Shown here: piece by piece, positions 26,914-36,917 of the stretch
Position numbering within the stretch: the first letter of the stretch is position 1
Layout of the letters: each line of letters begins with the position of its first letter
From: Sphingomonas sp.
GTDB taxonomy: Bacteria; Pseudomonadota; Alphaproteobacteria; Sphingomonadales; Sphingomonadaceae
NCBI GenBank assembly: GCA_021732445.1
Contig: JAKFUZ010000026.1
Location: 1-64,000, forward strand
Length of the DNA stretch: 64,000 bases
Direction: 5' to 3'
Position numbers and translations under genes: made by a program
The notes under the pieces: model-generated
The model's input: the letters and a program-made list of their open reading frames with translations, nothing else
Databases searched by the model: none
What the model was told of the DNA's origin: nothing

Positions 26914-28164
26914 TCAGGCGGCCATGCGCAGGTCGAGCCGACCCCAGATTTCCACGAGCGCCCCGGTCAATTCGCGCATCATCGCCTCGGTATGGGCCGG
27001 ACCCGGGGTGAAACGCAGCCGCTCGGTGCCGCGCGGCACCGTGGGGTAGTTGATCGGCTGCACATATATCCCGTATTCAGCGAGCAGAATGTCGCTGATG
27101 CGCTTGGCCTCCACCGGGTCTCCGACCATCACTGGCACGATATGCGTCTCGCCCATCATCACCGGCAACCCGGCGTCGACGAGCATTGCCTTCAGGCAGG
27201 CAGCGGCGGCCTGCTGGCCGTCCCGCTCGGCGCTTGAGGCTTTCAGGTGGCGCACGCTCGCCAGCGCGCCCGCGACCAGCACCGGCGACAGCGATGTCGT
27301 GAAGATAAAGCCCGGCGCGTAGGAACGAATCACGTCGACAATATTGCGGTCAGCCGCGATATAGCCGCCCATCACGCCAAACGCCTTGCCCAGCGTGCCC
27401 TCGATGATGGTCAGCCGGTGCGAAAGCGCGTCGCGGTCAGATATGCCGCCGCCGCGCGCGCCATACATGCCCACCGCATGCACCTCATCGAGATAGGTCA
27501 GCGCGTTATATTGCTCGGCGAGGTCGCAAATCGCCGCGATCGGCGCTACATCGCCTTCCATCGAATACACGCTTTCAAAGGCGATCAGCTTGGGCGCGGC
27601 CGGATCAGCCTGTGCCAGCAATTCTTCCAGATGCGCCAGATCATTGTGCCGGAAAACACGCTTTTCGCACCCGGAATGGCGGATGCCGGCAATCATCGAG
27701 GCATGGTTGAGCGCGTCGGAAAAAATGATGATTCCGGGCAAAATCTTCGCCAGCGTCGCCAGCGTCGCCTCGTTGGAGACATAGCCCGAGGTGAACAGAA
27801 GCGCGGCCTGCTTGCCGTGCAGATCGGCAAGCTCGGCCTCAAGATCGACATGATAATGGGTGTTGCCGCCAATGTTGCGGGTGCCGCCCGAGCCTGCGCC
27901 GACATCGTGCAGCGCGTCTTCCATTGCCGCGATGACGCTCGGGTGCTGGCCCATTGCCAGATAGTCGTTCGAGCACCACACCGTAATCGGCTTTGGCCCA
28001 TTATGCCCGGCAAAGCAGCGCGCGTTGGGGAACGCGCCTTTGTTGCGCAAAATGTCGATGAAAACGCGGTAGCGCCCCTCGGTATGGAGCCGGTCTATCG
28101 CCTTGGAAAAGGCCTGCGTGTAATCCACTGGCCGGGTGGCTGGCTGTCGTGCGTCATCATCCAT
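26914..28164 (-). CDS. hemA: 5-aminolevulinate synthase
   Basis: A PLP enzyme of 416 residues condensing glycine and succinyl-CoA (Shemin route) to start tetrapyrrole synthesis, typical of alphaproteobacteria. [45 protein letters not shown] and [16 protein letters not shown] with the PLP Lys are all present and in order, distinguishing it from KBL and BioF. A long opposite-strand frame covers most of it but is only a shadow. Confidence 0.97.
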   Translation of the reverse strand: MDDDARQPATRPVDYTQAFSKAIDRLHTEGRYRVFIDILRNKGAFPNARCFAGHNGPKPITVWCSNDYLAMGQHPSVIAAMEDALHDVGAGSGGTRNIGGNTHYHVDLEAELADLHGKQAALLFTSGYVSNEATLATLAKILPGIIIFSDALNHASMIAGIRHSGCEKRVFRHNDLAHLEELLAQADPAAPKLIAFESVYSMEGDVAPIAAICDLAEQYNALTYLDEVHAVGMYGARGGGISDRDALSHRLTIIEGTLGKAFGVMGGYIAADRNIVDVIRSYAPGFIFTTSLSPVLVAGALASVRHLKASSAERDGQQAAAACLKAMLVDAGLPVMMGETHIVPVMVGDPVEAKRISDILLAEYGIYVQPINYPTVPRGTERLRFTPGPAHTEAMMRELTGALVEIWGRLDLRMAA

Positions 28165-28238
28165 AGCGGCGCTGCAATTACCGGCCTTGATCTTGCGTTA
28201 CCAGTGCGAACGACTCTCAATATTTGGCGCCGCTTGGG

Positions 28239-29033
28239 TCACAGTTGCGCAAGATGGGCCAGCCCATAGCGGGCAAGCGCCGGGGCAAGCGCGCGCGCGC
28301 CTTCGTCAAGCCGGGTGAAGACGGCAATCCCTTCACCCGGCACCTTGGGCCATTGCTGCCCCTGCGTCAGATGCGCGATCCGCCGCGCAATGCCACAGCC
28401 CCCGTCGACGAAGCGCAACGGGCGCGGCGCGGCGGCAACGAGCGCGGCTTCCACCAGCGGAAAATGCGTGCAGGCGTTGACGATGACGTCGATCCGTTCG
28501 CCGCCCGGCTGATCGAGCAGGCCACCAAGCGCCGCGCGCAGCCGCGCCGGATCAACACGCTGCCCGCGCAAAAACTGTTCGGCTGCCTCGACAAGCTCGG
28601 CCGAGCCATAGCGCAGCACGGTGCAATCACTGGCAAAGCGCGCCGCCAGATCATCGACATAGGGCTGGCGCACCGTCGCCTCGGTGCCCAGCACACCAAT
28701 GACGCGTGTTTTGCTGAGCAGCGCCGCGGGCCGGATCGCCGGCACGGTGCCCACGACCGGCACATCGAGCGCGGCCCGCACCGCCGCCAGCGCTATCGTC
28801 GAGGCAGTGTTGCAGGCAATGACGATGAGGCGCGGGCTGTACCGCTCCGCCAGCCGGCCAAGCAGCGCCGGCACGCGCGCGGCAATATCGGCCTCGGTGC
28901 GGGTGCCATAGGGAAAGCCGGCGGAATCGGCTGCGTACACAATGGGTGCCATGGGCAGCACCGCCCTTGCCTTGGCAAGCACGGACAAACCGCCAACACC
29001 GGAATCGAAAAAGAGCAGCGGCCGGGCGTCCAT
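28239..29033 (-). CDS. murI: Glutamate racemase
   Basis: MurI (264 residues) makes D-glutamate for peptidoglycan. FFDSGVGGLSVL near the start, IVIACNTAST with the first catalytic Cys and VNACTHFPL with the second are visible. The ATG before DARPLLFF is chosen; an 18-codon upstream extension is unlikely. It is the gene after hemA's start region on the same strand, with about 75 nt between them. Confidence 0.95.
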   Translation of the reverse strand: MDARPLLFFDSGVGGLSVLAKARAVLPMAPIVYAADSAGFPYGTRTEADIAARVPALLGRLAERYSPRLIVIACNTASTIALAAVRAALDVPVVGTVPAIRPAALLSKTRVIGVLGTEATVRQPYVDDLAARFASDCTVLRYGSAELVEAAEQFLRGQRVDPARLRAALGGLLDQPGGERIDVIVNACTHFPLVEAALVAAAPRPLRFVDGGCGIARRIAHLTQGQQWPKVPGEGIAVFTRLDEGARALAPALARYGLAHLAQL

Positions 29034-29149
29034 GGCGCTGCTGATGAACGGACGCGGGCCCCTTGGCAACCACTGTGCCCTTTTCAATGCCCGGCGTGGC
29101 GACTACCGATGCTGCTCAGTATCGCGAGTGAACAAGGGAGAAGTGCGGC

Positions 29150-29755
29150 GTGCCAACCGAATTTCTGTGGCAGGCGCCGGCCGCCGCATTGGCGATTGGC
29201 TACCTGCTCGGCTCGATACCGTTTGGGCTGATACTAACCCGGCTGGCGGGATCGGGAGACCTGCGACAGATCGGCTCGGGAAGCATCGGCGCGACCAATG
29301 TGCTGCGCACCGGCCGCAAGGGGCTGGCCGCGCTGACATTATTGCTGGACTCGGGCAAGGGCGCTGCGGCCGTTGTCATCGCCCAGGCACTCGACCCGTC
29401 GCTTGGACCACTCGGAGGACTGGCCGCCTTTGTTGGCCATTGCTGGCCACTCTGGCTCGGTTTCAAGGGCGGCAAGGGCGTCGCGACGGCGTTCGGCGTG
29501 CTGCTTGCGCTTGCCTGGCCGATTGCGCTTGCCTGTGCAGGGGCGTGGGCGGCCGCGGTGCTGGTGTTCCGAATCTCCTCGGTTGGCGGATTATCGGCGG
29601 CTGCGGCGGCCCCCGTTGCGGCGACGGTGCTGGGGCGGCCGGACCTGTTCGCAATGCTGCTCGGCATGGCGCTGCTGATCGGATGGAAGCACCGGCCGAA
29701 CATCGGGCGACTCGTGAACGGAACCGAACCGCGCATTGGCCGCAAGAATGCCTGA
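29150..29755 (+). CDS. plsY: Acyl-phosphate:glycerol-3-phosphate acyltransferase PlsY
   Basis: An integral membrane enzyme of 201 residues with about five transmembrane segments that starts phospholipid synthesis. GYLLGSIPFGLIL, GSGSIGATNVLRTG and FKGGKGVATAFGVLL are the three conserved cytoplasmic PlsY motifs. The start is GTG with GGGAG 9 nt upstream. It overlaps dprA by 8 bp. Confidence 0.96.
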   Translation: MPTEFLWQAPAAALAIGYLLGSIPFGLILTRLAGSGDLRQIGSGSIGATNVLRTGRKGLAALTLLLDSGKGAAAVVIAQALDPSLGPLGGLAAFVGHCWPLWLGFKGGKGVATAFGVLLALAWPIALACAGAWAAAVLVFRISSVGGLSAAAAAPVAATVLGRPDLFAMLLGMALLIGWKHRPNIGRLVNGTEPRIGRKNA

Positions 29756-30848
29756 GCATGACGCCGCCGACCGGCTGCGCCTCATTCGCTCCGCCAATAT
29801 CGGCCCGGTCACCTATCGCCACTTGCTCGCACGGTTCGGGACCGCCGCGGCCGCGCTTGAGGCGATCCCCATGCTCGCCGCACGCGGGGGCGGCCGCGCG
29901 CCGGTGCTCGCCGAAACACGGGCTGTCGCGCGCGAAATGGCGCACGCGGAAAAACTTGGCGCGCGCTATCTGTTCCTGGGCGACGGGGCCTACCCGCCAC
30001 TGCTCGCCGAGCTTGAAAATGCGCCGCCTGCACTCATGCTGCGCGGTGATGATGCGCTGCTGCGGCAGATGGCCGTGGCCATGGTCGGCGCACGCAACGC
30101 GTCTGCGGCCGCTTGCCGCTTTGCGCGGCAGTTGGGGCATGAACTGGCGGGCGAAGGGCTGGCCGTCGTCTCTGGCCTTGCGCGCGGAATCGACACCGCC
30201 GCCCATATCGGGGCGCTTGGCCCGCACACAGGCCAGGGCGGCGGCACCATTGCCGTCATCGCGAGCGGCATCGACATTGTCTTTCCGCCCGAAAACGCGG
30301 CGTTGCAGGAACGCATCGCGCATGCCGGCCTGCTCATCGCCGAGCAACCACCGGGCACAGAACCGCGCGCACGGCACTTCCCCTATCGCAATCGCATCAT
30401 CGCCGGGCTGGCACTTGGCACGGTGGTGGTGGAGGCCGCGCCCAAATCCGGCTCGCTCATCACCGCAAGGCTGGCGGGCGAGGCGGGGCGCGAGGTGATG
30501 GCGGTGCCCGGCTCGCCGCTCGATCCGCGCGCGCAAGGGTGCAACGGCCTGATCCGCGATGGCGCAACGCTCATTCAGTCGGCAGCCGATGTGATCGAAC
30601 AGCTCCGCCCGATCGACGCACGGATGGTGCGTGCGCCAGCCGCCGGCTTTGGGGCCGCACCACCAGCCGATGCCAGCGAGGCCGAACGGCGGGCGCTCCA
30701 CGGCCTGTTGGGGCCAGTGCCGGTGGCGGTCGACGAATTAATCCGCCAGTCGGGCCTTGCCCCCGCCATCGTACAGACGGTGCTGCTGGAGCTGGAACTC
30801 GCCGCGCGGCTGGAGCGGCATGCCGGCGGACGGGTGAGTTTGGCGTGA
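29748..30848 (+). CDS. dprA: DNA-processing protein DprA
   Basis: DprA (366 residues) loads RecA on incoming single-stranded DNA in natural transformation. MVGARNASAAACRFARQL, VVSGLARGIDTAAH, GTIAVIASGIDIVFPPEN, FPYRNRIIAGLALGTVVVEA and SGSLITARLA define the Rossmann core. The C-terminal winged-helix segment (about residues 305-366) resembles the DML1-like domain. The ATG used overlaps plsY by 8 bp; a TTG 12 nt upstream is an alternative. plsY-dprA-topA is a common alphaproteobacterial order, interrupted here by the CAP-domain gene. Confidence 0.95.
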   Translation: MPEHDAADRLRLIRSANIGPVTYRHLLARFGTAAAALEAIPMLAARGGGRAPVLAETRAVAREMAHAEKLGARYLFLGDGAYPPLLAELENAPPALMLRGDDALLRQMAVAMVGARNASAAACRFARQLGHELAGEGLAVVSGLARGIDTAAHIGALGPHTGQGGGTIAVIASGIDIVFPPENAALQERIAHAGLLIAEQPPGTEPRARHFPYRNRIIAGLALGTVVVEAAPKSGSLITARLAGEAGREVMAVPGSPLDPRAQGCNGLIRDGATLIQSAADVIEQLRPIDARMVRAPAAGFGAAPPADASEAERRALHGLLGPVPVAVDELIRQSGLAPAIVQTVLLELELAARLERHAGGRVSLA

Positions 30849-30856
30849 GAACCCGG

Positions 30857-31543
30857 CTAGGGGCGCGGCGACATGTCCGCCAGTCGCGGCAGCTCGGGCA
30901 TACCAGACGGCGTGGCAGCCATGTCGACAACGCACATCGCGCCATAGCGATCATGCGGGCCGCAAGCCACGCCGGCGTAGCGATACCCCCGGGCGAACAG
31001 CAGCGCCCGGTGCCCGCGCCCGGCAACGCCATCGTCAATAATCAACTGGCGCACCACGCCTGCGGCAACACCATGGCCATAAGACACCACTTCGCCCACA
31101 TAGATGTCGCCACCGCGCCGCCTAACCCGGTCGCCTGGGCTCGCGCCGCCGCTGGAGACATGCCCTATCCGCCCGCCTGGCCCGTGATCCGCGACAAGAT
31201 CAGCGGCGCCCAGCGCCAGCACCGCGCCTGGCTGAAGCGGCGGCAAACCCGTCTGCCGATCAAGAAAGGCAATCGCTTCATCCACGGCGGCCACGCCTTC
31301 GTGGGTCAAGATACCGGCCGGCGACTCCTCGTCATATACAACCAAACCGTCAAATCTGAGCCGATAGGCGCGCAGCTCGTCGGCATAGGCTTGAGGATCG
31401 GCACGCACCCGGTTTATCTCGGCAAGAACCGCCGCTTCAAGCGGAGACGCTGGCGCCGGGGCCTCGGTCCGCTCCGGCGCAGGCAGTGCGGGCGCAGGTA
31501 GTGCGGGCGCCACCATCCATATCATTGCTGCCAGCCATGCCAT
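30857..31543 (-). CDS. Exported CAP/SCP-domain protein
   Basis: A 228-residue protein with a signal peptide (MAWLAAMIWMVAPALPAPA) and a CAP (cysteine-rich secretory protein/PR-1) fold. AVLAEINRVRADPQAYADEL, VADHGPGGRIGH, GDIYVGEVVSYG and GRGHRALLFARGYRYAGVAC match bacterial CAP proteins with the conserved His and Glu. AGGAA precedes the ATG. Role unknown; bacterial CAP proteins are exported and often linked to the cell envelope. It is inserted, on the opposite strand, between dprA and topA. Confidence 0.82.
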   Translation of the reverse strand: MAWLAAMIWMVAPALPAPALPAPERTEAPAPASPLEAAVLAEINRVRADPQAYADELRAYRLRFDGLVVYDEESPAGILTHEGVAAVDEAIAFLDRQTGLPPLQPGAVLALGAADLVADHGPGGRIGHVSSGGASPGDRVRRRGGDIYVGEVVSYGHGVAAGVVRQLIIDDGVAGRGHRALLFARGYRYAGVACGPHDRYGAMCVVDMAATPSGMPELPRLADMSPRP

Positions 31544-31702
31544 AACCGGTTCCTGTCCCGCGCCGAGGGTCGGGTATGAACATTCTTGCTCGACATCCAT
31601 CAACAAACGCTGAATGAACGCGACCCGGCGCGGCCTGCTTGACTAGCGCTGCATTACCTCCCCACCCTCGCGCGTACACGTGAAGGAAGTCTGATATCCG
31701 CC

Positions 31703-34312
31703 ATGCAGCTTGTTATCGTCGAATCGCCGGCCAAGGCGAAAACCATCGAGAAATATCTGGGCGGCGACTACCGCGTGCTCGCCTCATACGGCCATGTCCG
31801 CGATTTGCCCGCCCGCGACGGATCGGTTGATCCTGACAAAGGTTTCGCGATGGAGTGGGAAAATTATGCCGACAAGGCCAAACAGCTAAAGGCCATCACC
31901 GATCTGGCGAAAACCGCCGACCGGCTGATCCTCGCAACCGATCCCGATCGCGAGGGCGAGGCGATTTCGTGGCATGTGCAAGAAGTGCTGCGCGCGAAAA
32001 AGGCGCTGCCAAAAAATGTCGAGCGCGTCACCTTCAACGCGATTACCAAAGCGACCGTCACTGAAGCGATGAAGCATCCGCGCGCGCTCGATACCGATCT
32101 TATCGACGCCTATCGGGCGCGGCGCGCGCTTGATTATCTGGTCGGGTTCACCCTGTCGCCGGTGCTCTGGCGCAAGCTGCCGGGGGCCAAATCGGCCGGG
32201 CGTGTGCAGTCGGTCGCGCTGCGGCTCATTGTTGAGCGCGAGCGCGAAATCGACGGGTTCGTGCCGCAGGAATATTGGTCGGTCACCGCCGAGATGGAGC
32301 ATGACGGCACGCCGTTCACCGCGCGGCTGACCAAATGGCAGGGCAACAAGATCGACCGGCTGACGATTGGCATGAAGGGCGATGCGCTTGCCGCCAAGGC
32401 CGATGTCGAGGCCGGGCGCTTCTCGGTTGCCTCGGTCGAGACCAAACCGGCGATGCGCAACCCGCCGCCGCCCTTCACCACCTCCACCCTGCAACAGGAA
32501 GCGGCGCGCAAGCTCGGCTTTTCAGCCAGCCACACGATGCGGATCGCACAAGGCCTGTATGAAGATGGCGCCATCACCTATATGCGCACCGACGGCGTGC
32601 AGATGGATTCAAGCGCGATTTCGGCGGCGCGAAAGGCCGTGGCGGATCGGTATGACGGCAGCTATGTGCCCGACAAGCCGCGCCAATACACCTCCAAGGC
32701 CAAAAACGCGCAGGAAGCGCATGAGGCGATCCGCCCGACCGATTTTTCCAAGGACCGCGCAGGCTCTGGCGACCATGGCCGGCTTTATGACCTTATCTGG
32801 AAGCGCGCGCTGGCCAGCCAGATGGCGTCTGCCCGGCTTGAGCGCACAACGGTTGAGCTTGTCGACGGATCGGGCCTGCATGGGCTGCGCGCAACCGGCC
32901 AGGTGGTGTTGTTCCCCGGTTATCTCGCGCTTTACGAAGAAGGGTCGGACGAAACGGCGTCGGGCCGCGCGGGTCATGTCGGCGAGGCGCCCGGCGAGGA
33001 CGAAGCCCGCCGCCTGCCGCGGCTGCGCGAGGGCGATGCGCCCGCCAAAAAGGCGGTGAAGGCCGAGCAGCATTTCACCCAGCCCCCGCCGCGCTTTTCG
33101 GAGGCGAGCCTTGTCAAGCGGCTTGAGGAACTGGGCATCGGGCGCCCCTCCACCTACGCCTCGATTATCCAGACGCTGAAGGACCGTGCCTATGTCCGCG
33201 TCGAAAAGAACCGCTTTTTTGCCGAGGAGAGCGGGCGGCTGGTCACGGCCTTTCTCGAACGGTTTTTCGAGCGCTATGTCGGTTATGACTTTACCGCAGG
33301 GCTTGAAGAAGAGCTTGACGATGTGTCGGGCGGTCGGGCCGAGTGGCAGGCGGTGCTCGACGCGTTCTGGCGCGATTTCAAGCCGCGTACAGCCGAAGTC
33401 ATGGCGTTCCAGCCTTCGCAGGTAACCGCCGAGCTTGATGTGTTTCTTGAGCCATATCTCTTTCCGGCCCGGGAGGATGGCAGCGACGCGCGCCTGTGCC
33501 CCAATTGCGGGGCCGGGCGGCTGGCGCTGCGGGGCGGCAAGTTCGGTGCGTTCGTCGCCTGCTCCAATTACCCTGAGTGCAAATATACCCGCCGCTTTGC
33601 CCAGCCCGGCGGCGGCGAGGGCGACGATAGCGGGCCCGAGGCGCTCGGGACCGATCCCGACACCGGCCTGCCCGTCACCAGGCGGTCGGGGCGGTTTGGC
33701 CCCTATGTGCAATTGGGCGACGGCAAGGATGCAAAACGCGGCTCGATTCCCAAAGATCTGCCCGGCGAGCTCGATCTCGACTGGGCGCTCAGGCTGCTGA
33801 GCCTGCCACGCGCCGTCGGCACGCACCCTGAAAGCGGCGAACCGATCACCGCGTCAATTGGCCGCTATGGGCCATATCTGGCGCATGCCGGCAAATATGC
33901 GCGGCTCTCGTCCACCGCCGAGGTGTTCGAAACCGGCATGAACGCCGCCGTCGTCAAGCTCGCCGAGGCCGCCGCAAATGGCGGGCGGCCGCAACGGGGG
34001 ACGCAGGCGCCGCTCAAAATTCTCGGCAATCACCCCCGCACCGAGGCCGAAATCAAGCTGATGGAAGGCCGCTTCGGCCCCTATGTGACCGACGGCACGA
34101 CCAATGCAACACTGCCCAAGTCGATCGAAAAAGAGGCGCTGACGCTGGAAGAAGCCGCGCAGTTGATTGACGCGCGCGCCGCCGCCGCACCCGCCAAAAA
34201 GGGCAAGAAAAAAGCGACGGCCAAATCGGCGCCGAAAAAGGCCGCGCCCGCCAAGAAAGCCGCTTCGGACAAAAAACCACCGGCAAAAAAAGCCGCCAGG
34301 GCAACGAAATAG
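31703..34312 (+). CDS. topA: DNA topoisomerase I
   Basis: The type IA topoisomerase (869 residues) relaxes negative supercoils. The Toprim start VIVESPAKAKTIEKYLGGDY and ATDPDREGEAISWH are followed by AITYMRTDGVQMD with the active Tyr. One C4 zinc finger (CPNCGAGRLALRGG to CSNYPECKYTRRF, about residues 597-632) is followed by repeats of the RFGPYVQLGD kind and an Ala/Lys-rich tail of about 40 residues. Full length for alphaproteobacteria. Confidence 0.98.
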   Translation: MQLVIVESPAKAKTIEKYLGGDYRVLASYGHVRDLPARDGSVDPDKGFAMEWENYADKAKQLKAITDLAKTADRLILATDPDREGEAISWHVQEVLRAKKALPKNVERVTFNAITKATVTEAMKHPRALDTDLIDAYRARRALDYLVGFTLSPVLWRKLPGAKSAGRVQSVALRLIVEREREIDGFVPQEYWSVTAEMEHDGTPFTARLTKWQGNKIDRLTIGMKGDALAAKADVEAGRFSVASVETKPAMRNPPPPFTTSTLQQEAARKLGFSASHTMRIAQGLYEDGAITYMRTDGVQMDSSAISAARKAVADRYDGSYVPDKPRQYTSKAKNAQEAHEAIRPTDFSKDRAGSGDHGRLYDLIWKRALASQMASARLERTTVELVDGSGLHGLRATGQVVLFPGYLALYEEGSDETASGRAGHVGEAPGEDEARRLPRLREGDAPAKKAVKAEQHFTQPPPRFSEASLVKRLEELGIGRPSTYASIIQTLKDRAYVRVEKNRFFAEESGRLVTAFLERFFERYVGYDFTAGLEEELDDVSGGRAEWQAVLDAFWRDFKPRTAEVMAFQPSQVTAELDVFLEPYLFPAREDGSDARLCPNCGAGRLALRGGKFGAFVACSNYPECKYTRRFAQPGGGEGDDSGPEALGTDPDTGLPVTRRSGRFGPYVQLGDGKDAKRGSIPKDLPGELDLDWALRLLSLPRAVGTHPESGEPITASIGRYGPYLAHAGKYARLSSTAEVFETGMNAAVVKLAEAAANGGRPQRGTQAPLKILGNHPRTEAEIKLMEGRFGPYVTDGTTNATLPKSIEKEALTLEEAAQLIDARAAAAPAKKGKKKATAKSAPKKAAPAKKAASDKKPPAKKAARATK

Positions 34313-34314
34313 CG

Positions 34315-34716
34315 TCAGCCAAACCGCACGATCACCCGGGCGGCGAGCCACAGCGCCAGCGCGAGCAACACCACCAGCGTGCCGACAATGCCGAGCGATC
34401 GGGTGGCGGTGGGCGGGCCGGGGGGATTGAACAGGCCAATCGCGTTCATCACCCGCGTCACGACAAAGCCGCCGGCCAGCACCATAAGCTGCGGGCCACC
34501 GGCGCCGTCTGCCTCCAGCAAGCCGACCAGCAAGATGCCGGTCGGCGCATATTCGCTCAAATTTGCGTGCGCGCGGATGGCCGATGTCAGCGGATGATGG
34601 CCCTGGTCGCCAAATGGCACACGGTGCCGCACCCGCAACTGGATCGTGCGGATCGCCAGAATGATGAGCAACAGCGCCAGCGCCGATGCCGTCAAGGCCG
34701 TAATGGTCAAATGCAT
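34315..34716 (-). CDS. MAPEG-family membrane protein
   Basis: A 133-residue, four-helix membrane protein with the MAPEG pattern: RVRHRVPFGDQGHHPLTSAIRAHANLSEYAPTGILL, where the R-A-H-x-N-x-x-E element is the glutathione/eicosanoid-family signature. Bacterial members are glutathione transferase-like or uncharacterised. It is convergent with topA, with only 2 nt between the stop codons. Confidence 0.85.
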   Translation of the reverse strand: MHLTITALTASALALLLIILAIRTIQLRVRHRVPFGDQGHHPLTSAIRAHANLSEYAPTGILLVGLLEADGAGGPQLMVLAGGFVVTRVMNAIGLFNPPGPPTATRSLGIVGTLVVLLALALWLAARVIVRFG

Positions 34717-34803
34717 GGATCATGCCCCCGAAAGTTCGGGGATAGTGCTAAAGCGCTTTGAAAGGCCGGTCCAGCGCCGTGCAGCAGCGCTGCGAGCGCG
34801 CAA

Positions 34804-35100
34804 TCAGGCAGCGCGGCGCCCGGTAAGCTGCAAAAAGGCGCGGGCCTGCTTTTGCGCCTCGGCAATTTCGCGCGCGGTCATGTCTTCGGAGATGTCGGCG
34901 CGGCATTGCTGGGCGGCTTCGTTGCCCGCAACCGCGGCCAGATTGAACCATTTATGCGCTTCGATCAGGTCGATTTCGACGCCGGCGGCACCCGTTGAAT
35001 ATAAAATACCCAGGTCATAGCAGGCCGAACAATCGCCACGCGCGGCATCTTCCAGCCTTGTCTCGATCAGGAATGTCGCGCTCTTGAGGCTGTTGCCCAT
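34804..35100 (-). CDS. Sel1-repeat-like small protein
   Basis: A 98-residue soluble protein. ACYDLGILYSTGAAGVEIDLIEAHKWFNLAAVAGNEAAQQ is one Sel1-type TPR unit with its A-x-x-x-L-G-x-x-Y and A-x-x-W-x-x-x-A-A pattern, followed by a charged helix. There is no signal peptide. These units mediate protein contacts; the partner is unknown. It lies alone between a MAPEG gene and panC on the same strand. Confidence 0.75.
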   Translation of the reverse strand: MGNSLKSATFLIETRLEDAARGDCSACYDLGILYSTGAAGVEIDLIEAHKWFNLAAVAGNEAAQQCRADISEDMTAREIAEAQKQARAFLQLTGRRAA

Positions 35101-35201
35101 TGCTGCTCCCCTGTGCTCACTCGCTCATGCGGCGGTTTTGGAAGGCAAGTTTCAACAATTGGTTAACGCGCTTAACCTTTTTTGGCACAGCGGGTCGCCA
35201 G

Positions 35202-36044
35202 TCACCCCTCGACCGCGATATTGTCGATCAGCCGGGTGCCGCCGATATGCGCCGCCGCCAGCAGCCGGCGCGGCCGGCCAGCGTCGGTTGCAGGCGCAAG
35301 CGTTTCGGCATCGACGAGCGCGACATAGTCAACCCGGTCAAACCCTGCCGCCAGCAGCACCGCCTGTGCTGCCGAACACGCGACCTGCGGCGCCGCGCCC
35401 TTGGCAATGTCGCGCGCGGCATCCCCCAGCGCGCGTGGAAGCGCCACCGCACGGGCGCGATCTTCGGGCATCAGATAGGCGTTGCGCGACGACAGCGCCA
35501 GGCCGTCATCATCACGCTGGGTTGGCACGCCGATAATCTCGACTTCCAGATCAAGGTCGAGCACCAGACGCCGGATGACGGCAAGCTGCTGAAAATCTTT
35601 CTCGCCAAACAGCGCGGTATCGGGCCGCACCTGGTTGAACAGCTTGGCGACAACCGTCGCGACGCCGTCGAAATGGCCCGGCCGTGCTACCCCGTCCAGC
35701 CCCTCGCTAACGCCGGCCACCGCAATATTGGTTGCAAACCCGGCCGGATACATCTCGTCGGCGCCGGGCGCCCACAAAACGGCGCAGCCGGCTTCCGCCA
35801 GCAACCGGGCGTCCGCTGCCTCGCGTCGCGGGTAGCGCGCGAGATCTTCGCCTGCCCCAAATTGGCGAGGGTTGACGAAAATGGATGCCACGACATGGTC
35901 CGCCACCAGCTTTGCTGCCTCGACCAGCGCGATATGCCCGGCGTGCAGCGCGCCCATGGTGGGCACCAGCGCGATGCGCGCGCCGCCTGCGCGCAGGGCA
36001 AGCAATACGCGGCGAAGCTCAACAAGATGACGGATGGTTTGCAC
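35202..36044 (-). CDS. panC: Pantothenate synthetase
   Basis: PanC (280 residues) joins pantoate and beta-alanine with ATP. VPTMGALHAGHIALVEAA, FGEKDFQQLAVIRRL and SSRNAYLMPEDRA are the family signatures. GTG before QTIRHL is used as the start; an upstream ATG adds 18 residues outside the family. It is divergent from mipZ, with the starts about 80 nt apart. Confidence 0.95.
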   Translation of the reverse strand: MQTIRHLVELRRVLLALRAGGARIALVPTMGALHAGHIALVEAAKLVADHVVASIFVNPRQFGAGEDLARYPRREAADARLLAEAGCAVLWAPGADEMYPAGFATNIAVAGVSEGLDGVARPGHFDGVATVVAKLFNQVRPDTALFGEKDFQQLAVIRRLVLDLDLEVEIIGVPTQRDDDGLALSSRNAYLMPEDRARAVALPRALGDAARDIAKGAAPQVACSAAQAVLLAAGFDRVDYVALVDAETLAPATDAGRPRRLLAAAHIGGTRLIDNIAVEG

Positions 36045-36122
36045 GCAGACACAGCCTTCGATATGGACGGGCGCGCCTTCTATGGGCGATGGCTCCAACG
36101 ATCAACCAGGGAAGCACGCGGG

Positions 36123-36917
36123 TTGTCCAACGGTCCGGCAAAAACGCACGTTATCGTCTTCGCCAACGAAAAGGGCGGCACGGGCAAGTCGACAACGGCC
36201 GTGCACGTGGCGATTGCGCTTGCCGCAAAGGGCGCGCGCGTCGCCTGTTACGACCTTGACCACCGGCAGCGCACCATGGGCCGCTATCTTGATAACCGCG
36301 CCGCGACTATCAAACGCCTCGGCCGCGAGCTGCCGATGCCACAATATGCAACCCACGATGGCGAAAGCCTGCCGCATTTCACGGCACAGCTCGACACGCT
36401 GACCGAGGTCACCGATTTCCTGATCGTTGATACTCCCGGCCGCGATGACCGCTTTGCCCGGATGGCGGTGCAGCGCGCCGACACTTTGGTCACGCCAATG
36501 AACGACAGTTTCGTCGATTTCGACCTGATCGGCCAGGTCGATCCGGTAAACTTCAAGGTTACCCGCCCGAGCTTTTATTCAGAACTGATCTGGGACGCGC
36601 GCAAGGCCCGGGCCAAGGCAGACGGCTCGACCATCGACTGGGTGGTCCTGCGCAACCGGCTTCAGCATATCGAGGCGCGCAACATGCGCCGGGTGTCGGA
36701 TGCGCTTTTTCAATTGTCGAAACGGGTCGGGTTTCGCGTTGCACCCGGGCTTGGCGAGCGTGTCATCTACCGCGAGCTGTTCCCCAACGGCCTGACCATG
36801 ATCGATTCGCGCGACTTTGGCGAAATGGGGCTTGGTCATGTCGCCGCGCGACAGGAGTTGCGCGACATGATGACCGGCCTTGCCTTGCCCGAGCCCGTCC
36901 TGCCGCTGTTCGCCTGA
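36123..36917 (+). CDS. mipZ: Division-plane positioning ATPase MipZ
   Basis: A ParA/MinD-family ATPase of about 264 residues. It binds the ParB-parS complex and inhibits FtsZ away from midcell in alphaproteobacteria. The deviant Walker A NEKGGTGKST, YDLDHRQRTMGRYLDNR and Walker B FLIVDTPG are MipZ-specific. The start is inferred: TTG (LSNGPAKTHVIV) with AGGGAAG 9-10 nt upstream fits the known length, while a distant ATG would add 20 residues that reach into the panC promoter region. It is coupled to the J-domain gene by a 1-nt TGATG overlap. Confidence 0.92.
   Translation: MSNGPAKTHVIVFANEKGGTGKSTTAVHVAIALAAKGARVACYDLDHRQRTMGRYLDNRAATIKRLGRELPMPQYATHDGESLPHFTAQLDTLTEVTDFLIVDTPGRDDRFARMAVQRADTLVTPMNDSFVDFDLIGQVDPVNFKVTRPSFYSELIWDARKARAKADGSTIDWVVLRNRLQHIEARNMRRVSDALFQLSKRVGFRVAPGLGERVIYRELFPNGLTMIDSRDFGEMGLGHVAARQELRDMMTGLALPEPVLPLFA

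Noticed and set aside
27247..28269. Plus-strand frame of 340 codons over hemA
   Set aside because: Antisense shadow of a complete 5-aminolevulinate synthase.
32609..33826. Minus-strand frame of 405 codons over topA
   Set aside because: Antisense shadow; topA covers the region with all its motifs.
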